Positions 7,399 to 14,425 of a DNA stretch of 18,022 nucleotides are shown piece by piece. Positions within the stretch are counted from its first letter, which is position 1, and every line of letters starts with the position of its first letter. The position numbers were made by a program, and so were the translations under genes. Source of the DNA: CAZEYT01 sp964516295 (GTDB taxonomy: Bacteria; Verrucomicrobiota; Verrucomicrobiia; Chthoniobacterales; Terrimicrobiaceae); assembly GCA_964516295.1 (NCBI GenBank), contig CAZEYT010000054.1:1-18022 (forward strand). The letters run 5' to 3'. The notes beneath the pieces were generated by a model that was not told where the DNA came from, did not search any database, and was given only the letters and a program-made list of their open reading frames with translations.

Positions 7399-7498
7399 CT
7401 CGGTAGGCAAAGCGTACGGAGTCCTATCGAACACCGCCAGAACGAACGGGTCAGGGTTCGCCCTGATGGACCCCTCGGGCGATTCCCGGAGGCACGCG

Positions 7499-8275
7499 AT
7501 GGAGCAGCACAGCCGCAAGTCGTTCCGCAGGCGAACCCTTGAAGAGATGCGGGTGATGACTTACAACGTTCACGGGGCCGTTGGCACCGACGGTCGACGG
7601 TCCTATGACCGTGTTGCGTCCGTTGTTTCCGAGGCCGCGCCGGATGTGGTGGCCTTGCAGGAACTCGACGTCGGACGAGCGCGCTCGGGAAAGGACCACC
7701 AAGCCCGCATCATCGCGGACCTTTTGGAGATGCAGTATCACTTTCATCCGGCGATACGCGTTCGTGAGGAAGAATACGGGGATGCGGTCCTGAGCCGGTT
7801 TCCGCTTGAGGTGATCAAATCCGGAGCCCTCCCCGCAGGACCTCCTTTGCTGCGTCCGGAGCCACGCGGAGCGCTGTGGGTGCGGGCCGCAACGCCAAAC
7901 GGTCCCTGGCATGTCTTGAATACCCACCTCGGACTGGGCCGCGTCGAGCGCTGGCGTCAGGCCGTGGCTTTGTGCGGGTCGGAGTGGATCGGAAAAATCG
8001 ACCGCCGCGAGCGGCTGATCTTCTGCGGTGATTTGAATTCCCGCCCGGGGTCGCGGGTCCACACGCTTTTTCGGGGGCTGTTGCGCGACTGCCATGTTTC
8101 CGTGGGAAAGCGCAACGAAAACACCTTTTCAACAATGCTGCCGTTCATCTGCCTTGACTACATTATGACCAGTCCGCTGGTGACGGTGCGGTCCGCTGGA
8201 GTCGTCCGAACTTCGGTTTCCCGCGTGGCATCCGACCATTTCCCGGTGCTGGCAGAAATGGACGACCAGGCCTGA
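7499..8275 (+). CDS. Endonuclease/exonuclease/phosphatase family metal-dependent hydrolase
   Basis: 258 residues with every motif of the EEP (DNase I-like) fold in order: MTYNVHG (N23), LQELD (E55), LNTHLG (H142), CGDLNSRPGS (D178, N180) and the terminal SDHFPV (D246, H247). These residues hold Mg2+ and hydrolyse a phosphodiester or phosphomonoester bond. Members act on DNA, RNA, inositol phosphates or sphingomyelin. No signal peptide is present, the N-terminus is basic (RKSFRRR), and the substrate cannot be told. ATG 7499 has a good Shine-Dalgarno (CGGAGG, 7487-7492); the frame upstream, including ATG 7466, lacks homology. It diverges from the LuxR-type regulator and converges with the DUF1328 gene, leaving only 6 bases between stops. 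Confidence 0.88.
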   Translation: MEQHSRKSFRRRTLEEMRVMTYNVHGAVGTDGRRSYDRVASVVSEAAPDVVALQELDVGRARSGKDHQARIIADLLEMQYHFHPAIRVREEEYGDAVLSRFPLEVIKSGALPAGPPLLRPEPRGALWVRAATPNGPWHVLNTHLGLGRVERWRQAVALCGSEWIGKIDRRERLIFCGDLNSRPGSRVHTLFRGLLRDCHVSVGKRNENTFSTMLPFICLDYIMTSPLVTVRSAGVVRTSVSRVASDHFPVLAEMDDQA

Positions 8276-8281
8276 GCGGTC

Positions 8282-8449
8282 TCAGCCCAGGGGCGGCCGT
8301 CGGCCGAAGATGAGCGAGATAATGAACAGAATCAAAAACAGCCCGAAAAGCACTTGGGCGATCCAGGCGGCGGAGCCGGCGACACCTCCGAATCCCAAGG
8401 CGGCGGCAATGAGGGCGATAATAAGAAATGTAATGGTCCAGCTAAGCAT
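8282..8449 (-). CDS. DUF1328 (YtjA-like) small membrane protein
   Basis: 55 residues, almost entirely two hydrophobic helices: MLSWTITFLIIALIAAALGF then GVAGSAAWIAQVLFGLFLILFIISLIFG, ending in a short basic tail. This matches DUF1328/YtjA, an inner-membrane peptide family whose function is unknown; E. coli ytjA responds to envelope stress. The ATG at 8449 gives the standard family N-terminus (MLSW) and has Shine-Dalgarno AAAGGA, part of which lies in a 6-bp hairpin (GTTTCC/GGAAAC, 8452-8470). It follows the receiver gene ending at 8534 by 84 bases on the same strand; no clear terminator lies between, so it may be the last gene of the signalling operon or have its own promoter. Confidence 0.88.
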   Translation of the reverse strand: MLSWTITFLIIALIAAALGFGGVAGSAAWIAQVLFGLFLILFIISLIFGRRPPLG

Positions 8450-8533
8450 AGGTTTCCTTTGGTTGGAAACAGATCGCACAGCAGGGCTTCGTTGGATGGG
8501 TGCGCGCCGATTACCCCGGACCGGCCGTTTTTC

Positions 8534-8902
8534 TTAACTCCCGGCGGAGGCCTCGGCGAGAAGCGCATCGAGCTCGAGCGGATCAAAGGGCTTGACGAGA
8601 TGATGCTCAAAACCGGCCAGGCGGCTTTTTTGACGGTCCGCCGAGGTGCCGTAACCGCTCATCGCTATGCCAAAGGGCTTCGGGATCTGGCGAACGTTTT
8701 CCATCAATGACCATCCGTCGCCGTCCGGAAGACCGATGTCGCTGATCAGAATGTCGACCGACTCAAGACCGAGCGACCCGAGGGCTGCTTCCACGCTGCC
8801 CGCGCTGCGGACCGTGTGTCCCGATTGCTCCAGGTAGCGGCAGAGATACACCAGGGTGTCTTGGTGATTTTCGACCACGAGGATTTTGAGAGGACGTTTC
8901 AT
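8534..8902 (-). CDS. Single-domain response regulator (CheY-like receiver)
   Basis: 122 residues, one receiver domain and nothing else. Acceptor D55 (DILISDIGLPDG), S82 (MSGYG) and K104 (LVKPF) are present. The usual acidic metal-binding pair is E11-N12 (VVENHQDT), so the second acid is replaced by asparagine, which may weaken Mg2+ binding or alter dephosphorylation. The domain resembles the C-terminal receiver of the hybrid kinase at 4426-6648 (VEDHRDT, SDLGLPDG, TGYGT). The ATG (8902-8900) overlaps the stop of the preceding PAS kinase by ATGA, so this looks like the kinase's own receiver encoded as a separate, translationally coupled protein. It has no output domain, so it should act through protein contacts or phosphotransfer. 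Confidence 0.9.
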   Translation of the reverse strand: MKRPLKILVVENHQDTLVYLCRYLEQSGHTVRSAGSVEAALGSLGLESVDILISDIGLPDGDGWSLMENVRQIPKPFGIAMSGYGTSADRQKSRLAGFEHHLVKPFDPLELDALLAEASAGS

Positions 8903-11766
8903 TTCGCTCGAGTTTCCTGACGCAAGGTTGCACCCGAACCGCAGGAAAGCTCAACGGTAAACGTGGCCCCGCATCCGACACCGCCGCTTTCCGCCGTAAG
9001 CACTCCATCGTGCGCCTCGATCGTGGCTTGCGAAATGGCAAGACCGAGACCGAGGCCGCCGAATTGTCGACCCACCGCTGCGTTGCCCTGTTCGAAGGGC
9101 TTGAAAATCGCCGGGAGGATGGCGGGATCGATCCCAATGCCGGAATCCCTCACGGCCACGCGGACACGATCGCCGACTTTCGATGCGTGAATACGGAGAA
9201 GTCCGCCATCATCCGTGAACTTGATGGCATTCTTGATCAGGTTCCAAAAGACCTGCTGGAGGCGCGCGAAATCGCCCAACACCGGACATGCCAGTGTTTC
9301 GAGGTTAGACTCGAGACGGAGCGATTTTGCTTCGACCTCGGGCCGGCAGATATCAAGCGCCTGCCGGGCGGCTGCGGCGAGGTCCATCGGTTCCTGTATA
9401 AACTCCAGCCGGTTGCGGGTGATCCGGGTCAGGTCCAAAAGGTCGTCGATCAGACGCGCCTCGACTTTGACGTTCCGCTGGATCATTTCCATGGCCGACC
9501 GAACTTTTTCAGGCAATTCCGGATCGTTCTTGAAGGTGGACACTGCCATGAGAACAGGCGTGAGCGGGGTGCGAAGTTCATGGCTGAGAATCGCCAAAAA
9601 CCGGTCTTTGGCGCGGCTTGCCTCTTCCGCATGTTCGCGGGCGAGTTCGGCCTCGGCCAGGGCGCGGCGGAGATCTTCCTGATTCTGGCGGATGCGCTCT
9701 TCGCTCTGCCGTCGGTCGGTGATATCGCGAACGACACCCAGCATCCGGCGCGGCTCGCCGGTATCACGGTCGAAAAACGCCCGCCCATGTCCCGCCACCC
9801 AGCGCATGTCGTCTGATTCGGAGCACGTTCGAAATTCCGCTTTGAAGTCCACGCGCTCCGTGAGGGTCCTTCGGAAGGCATCCCGGACGCCGGGGCGGTC
9901 TGCGGGGTGTACGTGCTCCAAAAAATCCTCGAACGTTCCGTCGACCCTCTCCGGTGGAATGCCGAGGATGCGGTTGTGTTCCGGAGACCATTTGATGACG
10001 CCGCCGCCGCTCCAGTCCCAAAAGCCCATGCCCGCCGCTTCCACCGCGAGGCGGGAACGTCCCTCGGACTCACGCAGGCGGGCTTCCAGCTCCTTCTGAT
10101 CGTGGATATCCACACATCCGCCGATGAATCCGGCGAACGTGCCCTCATTGGAAAAAAACGGCTCCGCCCGGCTCAAATGCCAGCGGTAAGTTCCATCCGC
10201 CCGGCGGAAACGATGCTCGGTTTCAAACGCCCGCCCCGTTTCCAAAGCAGCCTGCCAAAGCGAGAGCGTGTTCGAACGGTCGTCCGGGTGAACGAAGTGA
10301 TGCCACCCCACGCGGAGAACTTCGCTCACGGACCGTCCGGTGTAGGCGGCCCATTGCGGGTTGAGATAACCGGTGACCCCCGAGGGCTCGGAGGTGAAGA
10401 TTTTCTGTTGGAGGGATTCGGCCAGAAACTGAAAACGGGCCGCACTCTCCGCGGCCGCCTTCTCGCTTTGCTTCTGACGGGTGATGTCGAGATTCGCGCC
10501 GATCACGCGGATCGCCTGGCCGTCGGAATCGAAAACGACCGAACCAAACCCTGCCAGCCAGCGAACCTCGCCATCCGGTCGAACGATGCGGTATTCGTTG
10601 GCAAACGATCCCGACGAACCCGGCTCCAAAGCACGCTCCCCAACTCGCGTCGCTGCGGCACAGTCGTCGGGATGGATGCATTTCTTCCAATCTCCATACG
10701 TGTGCGGTTCCCACCCGAAGATCTGGCGACAACGGGCATCCAACGTTCCGGTTCCGGATTTCGGATTCCAATCCCAGAGTCCCAGCTGGGCCGCGCAGAC
10801 AGCAAGGCGGAGGGTTTGACCCGTTTCCTTCAGCTCCTGCTCGGCTCGCTTCCTGGACGTGATATCCGCCACAACTCCCCGGACGTGCAGAATCGCCCCA
10901 CCCGCCATAGCGAAGCCGCGGCCTTTTGCAGCCAACCAATGCTCCTCGGGGGTTCGGAATTCCAGATCGAACATCCCACCCTCGCCGGCCACTTTCTCAA
11001 GCGCGGCCTGAATCCGCCCACGATCCCCGACATGCACGGCGTTGACCAAGGCATCAAGCCCGTTGCCGGAGTCTCCACGGAGTCCCAGCAGGTGCCGCAG
11101 ATGCTTCGACCATGCGATGTGGTTCGATTTTCGGTTCCATTCAAAAACTCCAAGACCGGCTCCCTCGACGGCGAGGCGAAGGCGTTGTTCGTTTTCCTCC
11201 TGGAGTTGCTCGTCCCTCGCACGCGTGATCGCGATGCTGGCAAGATGGGCCGCAGTTTCACTCAGACCGCTGTCGGAAAGCTTCTGCTCGCCTGGGTGGC
11301 GCGACAAAAGGACAAACGTACCGCAAACCCGCCCTCCCGGATGAAAGACGGGCGTGGACCGACACTGGCGAAACCCGTGGGTCACCATCGACTTCGCCCA
11401 GGGGGTGCCACTCCATTTCGGGTCCAGTTTCAGATCGGTCACAAGATGCGGGACGCCGGATTGCGCCACCTCCGCGCAGGGCATCAGAAAGGGAGACTCG
11501 AGCGAAAGACCGACCACCGATTGAAGCACAGCTGACGGAGCTCCCGGAGCTACGACGGCTTCGATCTCACGGCCGCTCGCGTCGAAGATACAAATGCAGC
11601 ACAACACGCCGGGCGTATCCTTTTCGATCAGACGGCTCAAAACGGCCAAAGACTCGTCGCGCGGAGCACCGCGGGCGATCATTTCCAGAACCCGCGCCTC
11701 TCCGGCGAGAACACGTTCCCGCGGGCACGACGCGGGGGCGGGAAGCGGGGGCGTTTCGTTGTTCAC
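8899..11766 (-). CDS. Soluble multi-sensor histidine kinase: GAF, four PAS domains, HisKA, HATPase
   Basis: 955 residues with no membrane segment, so a cytoplasmic sensor. The order is: GAF-like (about 22-185), then PAS/PAC repeats at about 195-305, 318-430, 442-558 and 569-683, each ending in a D-I-(T/H)-x-(R/Q) PAC exit such as VVADITSRK, NLDITRQK, VDIHDQK and VRDITDRR. A short coiled linker (684-716) leads to HisKA with H729 in SHELRTPLTP. HATPase_c has N842/N846, G1 DSGIG (874-878) and G2 GGLGLGL (903-909). The ligand is unknown; the PAS domains could hold haem, flavin or small molecules. It lacks its own receiver, but a receiver gene overlaps its stop by 4 bases. The start is GTG 11766, 25 bases after a degenerate receiver gene. 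Its HisKA closely resembles that of the kinase at 4426-6648. Confidence 0.9.
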   Translation of the reverse strand: MNNETPPLPAPASCPRERVLAGEARVLEMIARGAPRDESLAVLSRLIEKDTPGVLCCICIFDASGREIEAVVAPGAPSAVLQSVVGLSLESPFLMPCAEVAQSGVPHLVTDLKLDPKWSGTPWAKSMVTHGFRQCRSTPVFHPGGRVCGTFVLLSRHPGEQKLSDSGLSETAAHLASIAITRARDEQLQEENEQRLRLAVEGAGLGVFEWNRKSNHIAWSKHLRHLLGLRGDSGNGLDALVNAVHVGDRGRIQAALEKVAGEGGMFDLEFRTPEEHWLAAKGRGFAMAGGAILHVRGVVADITSRKRAEQELKETGQTLRLAVCAAQLGLWDWNPKSGTGTLDARCRQIFGWEPHTYGDWKKCIHPDDCAAATRVGERALEPGSSGSFANEYRIVRPDGEVRWLAGFGSVVFDSDGQAIRVIGANLDITRQKQSEKAAAESAARFQFLAESLQQKIFTSEPSGVTGYLNPQWAAYTGRSVSEVLRVGWHHFVHPDDRSNTLSLWQAALETGRAFETEHRFRRADGTYRWHLSRAEPFFSNEGTFAGFIGGCVDIHDQKELEARLRESEGRSRLAVEAAGMGFWDWSGGGVIKWSPEHNRILGIPPERVDGTFEDFLEHVHPADRPGVRDAFRRTLTERVDFKAEFRTCSESDDMRWVAGHGRAFFDRDTGEPRRMLGVVRDITDRRQSEERIRQNQEDLRRALAEAELAREHAEEASRAKDRFLAILSHELRTPLTPVLMAVSTFKNDPELPEKVRSAMEMIQRNVKVEARLIDDLLDLTRITRNRLEFIQEPMDLAAAARQALDICRPEVEAKSLRLESNLETLACPVLGDFARLQQVFWNLIKNAIKFTDDGGLLRIHASKVGDRVRVAVRDSGIGIDPAILPAIFKPFEQGNAAVGRQFGGLGLGLAISQATIEAHDGVLTAESGGVGCGATFTVELSCGSGATLRQETRAK

Positions 11767-11791
11767 TTTCGAATCCGGCTGCTCCGGTCGC

Positions 11792-12169
11792 TCAACTTCC
11801 CCGCAAATCCTCGAGATACTTCTCCGTTACACCGACCACCGCATCACGCGAGAACGGATAGGGCAAAAGGTCATCCGCCCCGGCTTCAAAAGCCGCCGCG
11901 ACAGCCTCGGAATCTGTCTGACCGCTGATGATTACGACCCGGGTTCCCTCCGGCAACGTCAGACGTCGGAGCTCGGCCAGCTCGCGCACCGTATCGACGA
12001 TCACGATCAGCGGAAGCATAAACTCCTCGAGCTTCTCGCGCTCGGTGATGAGCAACAGACTCGAATACTCGACTTTCAGGATTTCCTCGAGTTCGCGTTG
12101 CACACCGGGATCGGAAATCCAAAGAGCGAGACGGGGAAGGGAGCGCAGGGGTTCCATCGAAATAGACAT
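11792..12169 (-). CDS. Degenerate CheY-like receiver (pseudo-receiver)
   Basis: 125 residues with the length and alternating strand/helix pattern of a receiver: LALWISDPGVQRELEEIL, LIVIVDTVRELAEL, TRVVIISGQTDSEAVAAAFEAGADDLLPYPF. D59 sits at the phospho-acceptor position and S82 at the Ser/Thr position. The acidic pair is reduced to S19-D20, and the invariant lysine before the PF turn is Y104 (LLPYPF instead of the usual KPF). Loss of that lysine usually breaks phosphorylation-driven switching, so this may be a constitutive or ligand-gated receiver. It is the first gene of a minus-strand cassette, 25 bases before the PAS kinase. A second possible start, ATG 12157, lies 4 codons in. Family confidence is good; functional degeneracy is inferred. 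Confidence 0.75.
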   Translation of the reverse strand: MSISMEPLRSLPRLALWISDPGVQRELEEILKVEYSSLLLITEREKLEEFMLPLIVIVDTVRELAELRRLTLPEGTRVVIISGQTDSEAVAAAFEAGADDLLPYPFSRDAVVGVTEKYLEDLRGS

Positions 12170-12332
12170 GTTGCCAGCTTATCGTGCGCTCCGACGGAAT
12201 GCTCTCAGGCACCTCCCTTATCCTCTCATCGGGAAGTCCATGGCGAAACGTGATCACACAGGCAACCGACCGACCGCTCAGGGTGAATCCTGACCTTGCG
12301 CCGATGCGGCTTTCGCGAATGAAGAATGACAT

Positions 12333-12719
12333 ATGAAAATTCTCCCGCTCTTCATCCTTGCCACCGGCCTCGCGGTTTCGTCCGCCACACGTGCTGCCGA
12401 CAACACGACAAACCCGCCCGCTGAGGCCGACAACACCGGTCAGAACAAACAAGACCGTGATTCGAACACCAAAACCTCGTTTGATCAGTCCGAGGATCCG
12501 AAGGATGTCGAGCTCACAGCGAGCATTCGTCGGATGCTTGTGAAGGACGACTCGCTGTCGGGCCTCGCCAAAAACTGCAAGATCATCACCGCCGACGAAC
12601 GCGTTCTTTTGCGCGGGCCGGTCGAGACCGCCGCCGAGAAAAAGAAAATCGTCGAACACGCCCGCATGGCCGGAGCCAAGGACGTGCAGGACCAACTCGA
12701 AGTCAAAGTCACCGAATAA
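12333..12719 (+). CDS. Exported BON-domain protein
   Basis: 128 residues. A signal peptide (MKILPLFILATGLAVSSATRAA, cleavage near residue 22) is followed by a polar, Asn/Asp/Gln-rich linker (about 23-55). A C-terminal BON domain (about 58-127) contains VELTASIRRMLVKDDSLS, then NCKIITADERVLLRGPVETAAEKKKIVEHARMAGAKDVQDQLEVK, cited here in pieces with the key LRGPV turn near residue 92-96. BON domains, as in OsmY and DolP, bind phospholipid and protect the periplasmic envelope in osmotic stress; that function is inferred by family. The gene starts a plus-strand run of small stress-type genes; the next begins 33 bases on. The 163-base gap to the divergent receiver gene (12170-12332) shows no clear promoter by eye, and only a weak ribosome site. 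Confidence 0.85.
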   Translation: MKILPLFILATGLAVSSATRAADNTTNPPAEADNTGQNKQDRDSNTKTSFDQSEDPKDVELTASIRRMLVKDDSLSGLAKNCKIITADERVLLRGPVETAAEKKKIVEHARMAGAKDVQDQLEVKVTE

Positions 12720-12752
12720 CCCCCGAAAAACCAACCCAGCCAACCAAACATC

Positions 12753-13274
12753 ATGTCTAAAGCCATCGTCGCCATCGCCAAAACCGTCGGACAAGTGGAA
12801 ACCATTGTCGACCGTCTCCAAAACCAAGCCTCCATCGCCGTTTCCGATATCTCGGTGCTCGTTCCCGATACGAGCGAAGCCCGGGACTTCGGTCATGTCA
12901 AAGCCACGAAAGCTCCCGAAGGAGCCGCTACCGGCGGCGTTACCGGCGGAGTCGCAGGAGGTGTTCTCGGACTCCTCGCGGGCATCGGAACGCTTGCCAT
13001 ACCGGGGCTCGGGGCGTTCATCGCCGCAGGTCCGATCATGGCCGCTCTCAGTGGAGCCGCCGCCGGGGCCGCCGCCGGGGGAATGGTGGGAGCGCTCATC
13101 GGACTCGGAATTCCGGAGTTCGAAGCCAAGGCCTACGAAGAGAAACTCAAGGACGGCAACTACCTCATTGCCGTTCACAACGTGGAAGGAAAACAGGCCC
13201 ACCACGTTCGGGACATCCTGAAAGCCGAAGGTGCCGAGAGCATTTCCAGCGTCTCGGAATCCGACGCCAAATAA
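12753..13274 (+). CDS. YflT-like general-stress membrane protein with glycine zipper
   Basis: 173 residues. The N-terminal part (about 3-40: IVAIAKTVGQVETIVDRLQ, then VSDISVLVPD) resembles the YflT/heat-induced stress-protein N-terminal domain, an alpha/beta ferredoxin-like unit. Residues about 58-120 form a long Gly/Ala-rich hydrophobic region with repeated G-x3-G spacing (GGVTGGVAGGVLGLLAGIG, GAAAGAAAGGMVGALIG), a glycine-zipper membrane hairpin. The C-terminal part (about 125-170) is a second soluble alpha/beta segment with FEAKAYEEKLKDGNYLIAVH. The function of the family is unknown; members are induced by stress. The ATG at 12753 lacks a Shine-Dalgarno and follows the BON gene by 33 bases. 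A perfect terminator hairpin lies 24 bases after the stop. Confidence 0.72.
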   Translation: MSKAIVAIAKTVGQVETIVDRLQNQASIAVSDISVLVPDTSEARDFGHVKATKAPEGAATGGVTGGVAGGVLGLLAGIGTLAIPGLGAFIAAGPIMAALSGAAAGAAAGGMVGALIGLGIPEFEAKAYEEKLKDGNYLIAVHNVEGKQAHHVRDILKAEGAESISSVSESDAK

Positions 13275-13297
13275 ACAGTCACGACCCACCTTTTCCG

Positions 13298-13331
13298 AAC
13301 GTGCCCGGCGCAAAAACGCCGGGCACGTTTT
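13298..13331 (+). terminator. Rho-independent terminator immediately before the CBS gene
   Basis: A perfect 13-bp GC-rich stem (13298-13310 with 13317-13329, AACGTGCCCGGCG) has a 6-base loop CAAAAA and ends in TTTT (13328-13331). It lies after the YflT-like gene. Unusually, the ATG of the next gene follows 7 bases later, so the hairpin occupies that gene's ribosome-binding region. Confidence 0.85.
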
Positions 13332-13337
13332 GTATCC

Positions 13338-13820
13338 ATGCCAAATAAAAAATCACCCCGCAAAGGATCGTCCCGCCAACTGAAAACCGTCGCCAAACGC
13401 GGATCGGCTCCTGTCCAACGGGACGAGTCGATCGACACCGCCTCCGAAACCATGCGCGGCCTTCGCGTGAAGAGCCTGCCCGTCGCCGAGGGCGATGCCT
13501 TGGTGGGCCGCATTGAAGCCGATCCCGACCGGCGGGCCGCCCGCTACGGTCACGACCCCGCTTCGCTGAAAGTCGGTGCAAACATGACCGGCGACGCGAT
13601 TTTCTGCTTCGAAGATCAATCCGTCGAAGAAGCCCGGGAAAAAATGATCGAAGCCGGTCTCGACCAACTCCCCATCGTGGATCACTCCCACCGCTTTGTG
13701 GGAATGGTTCGCTTGGAAGATGTCGAGCCTCTCTGTCAGAACGGACCCCAGCGGGAACTCTGCCGCGCCGATGTGGCCCCGGGCAGTCTTCCGAAGAAAG
13801 CAAAACGCCCCCGCAAATGA
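13338..13820 (+). CDS. CBS-domain pair protein
   Basis: 160 residues. Two CBS motifs form a Bateman module: the first at about 22-66 (SIDTASETMRGLRVKSLPVAEGDALVG) and the second at about 80-131 (SVEEAREKMIEAGLDQLPIVD then HRFVGMVRLEDV). CBS pairs bind adenine nucleotides such as AMP, ATP or SAM and act as energy or stress sensors; no effector domain is attached. Both ends are lysine/arginine-rich (MPNKKSPRKGSSR and PKKAKRPRK), which could allow nucleic-acid contact. Start ATG 13338 is needed to keep the first CBS motif complete, yet it lies only 7 bases after a terminator, leaving no room for a free ribosome site. The stop overlaps the next start by ATGA. Family assignment is secure. Confidence 0.85.
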   Translation: MPNKKSPRKGSSRQLKTVAKRGSAPVQRDESIDTASETMRGLRVKSLPVAEGDALVGRIEADPDRRAARYGHDPASLKVGANMTGDAIFCFEDQSVEEAREKMIEAGLDQLPIVDHSHRFVGMVRLEDVEPLCQNGPQRELCRADVAPGSLPKKAKRPRK

Positions 13821-14017
13821 CCCCCGAATCCCCGACCGGCAACGGTCTTGGCGAAGTCGGCCAGGAAGAAATCGAAAAGCGCGCGTGGGATTTCGCCCGG
13901 GCCGATCATCGGGATACACTGGAACCCTCTGATCTGGAAGAAGCCCGGCGCCAAATTCTCGGACCGTCCGCGTCCACCGAAAGCGTCTCAAAAACCGAGG
14001 CCGACGAAACGCGATAA
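13817..14017 (+). CDS. Small acidic protein, DUF2934-like (tentative)
   Basis: 66 residues, acidic, no membrane segment. The middle EEIEKRAWDFARADHRDTLEPSDLEEARRQILG loosely resembles the I-x-x-R-A-(Y/W) helix and following acidic-Ala helix of DUF2934, a family of unknown function; this is cited in parts with the key residues I19, R22, A23 and W24. The C-terminus is Ser/Thr/Glu-rich. Its ATG overlaps the CBS gene's TGA by 4 bases, which supports real, coupled translation. It ends just before a bidirectional terminator. The family call is weak; that it is a true gene is likely. Confidence 0.6.
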   Translation: MTPESPTGNGLGEVGQEEIEKRAWDFARADHRDTLEPSDLEEARRQILGPSASTESVSKTEADETR

Positions 14018-14019
14018 CA

Positions 14020-14051
14020 AAAAAGCCCGGACTTTGCGGTCCGGGCTTTTT
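14020..14051 (+). terminator. Bidirectional rho-independent terminator
   Basis: A perfect 12-bp stem (14020-14031 with 14040-14051, AAAAAGCCCGGA) closes an 8-base loop (CTTTGCGG). A/T runs at both ends let it serve both strands. It separates the small DUF2934-like gene (stop 14017) from the convergent membrane protein gene ending at 14070. Confidence 0.85.
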
Positions 14052-14069
14052 CTTTCGTTGGAATTGTTT

Positions 14070-14420
14070 TTACAGACCGGTCGGGCCAACCGGCGAATCT
14101 TGCAGCGGCTCGGGATCCGACGCAACTGGCGCAGTCGATGGTGGCCGGTTTGTTTTCAGATACTCGTAGAGTTTCAGAGCCCCGAAGACAACGATGGCAG
14201 GTTTGGCGAGGAGCAAAAGCACTCGCACCAAAGCGGCCAGCAGCAGGCCGAGAGGAGCGATCTTCAACACGTAGCCGACAGCCGCCGCGCCCAGCACCGC
14301 CGGCAGCGGCGACTGGCGCACTTTGTCTTCGCAGTTTTTCAAGCACGATTGAGTGGACTCGCCCAGAGAACCGAGAAGGTCACGGGCGGAGGTTTCGAGT
14401 TCGGAAGCAGAGAGGTTCAT
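14070..14420 (-). CDS. Small membrane protein, DUF883/ElaB-like (paralogue of the next gene)
   Basis: 116 residues. The N-terminal third is helical and charged (SASELETSARDLLGSLGE, then CEDKVRQSPLP). Hydrophobic segments follow at about 40-72 (VLGAAAVGYVLKIAPLGLLLAALVRVLLLL) and 73-88, and the C-terminus is Pro-rich and soluble. The pattern of a charged helix, a (V/Y)R-x-x-P boundary and a membrane anchor resembles DUF883/ElaB proteins, which tether ribosomes to the membrane in stationary phase. The match is by pattern only. The E-x-V-R-x-x-P-L-P-x-x-L-G-A boundary is shared with the gene 5 bases upstream, so the two look like diverged paralogues in one operon. It ends at the bidirectional terminator. 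Confidence 0.65.
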   Translation of the reverse strand: MNLSASELETSARDLLGSLGESTQSCLKNCEDKVRQSPLPAVLGAAAVGYVLKIAPLGLLLAALVRVLLLLAKPAIVVFGALKLYEYLKTNRPPSTAPVASDPEPLQDSPVGPTGL

Positions 14421-14425
14421 AAGAG

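Noticed and set aside
5584..7542. A 652-codon open frame on the plus strand opposite the hybrid kinase and response regulator
   Set aside because: It is antisense to two genes with complete domain signatures, and its translation is Arg/Pro/Gln-rich with no recognisable motif; it is a by-product of high GC.
9907..11535. A 542-codon open frame on the plus strand opposite the PAS kinase
   Set aside because: Antisense to a clear four-PAS kinase, with low-complexity basic translation and no ribosome site or homology.
11886..13313. A 475-codon open frame on the minus strand across the BON and YflT-like genes
   Set aside because: Its Gly/Asp/Phe-rich translation is the complement of the glycine-zipper gene and spans the intergenic region; the plus-strand genes have signal peptide and domain support.
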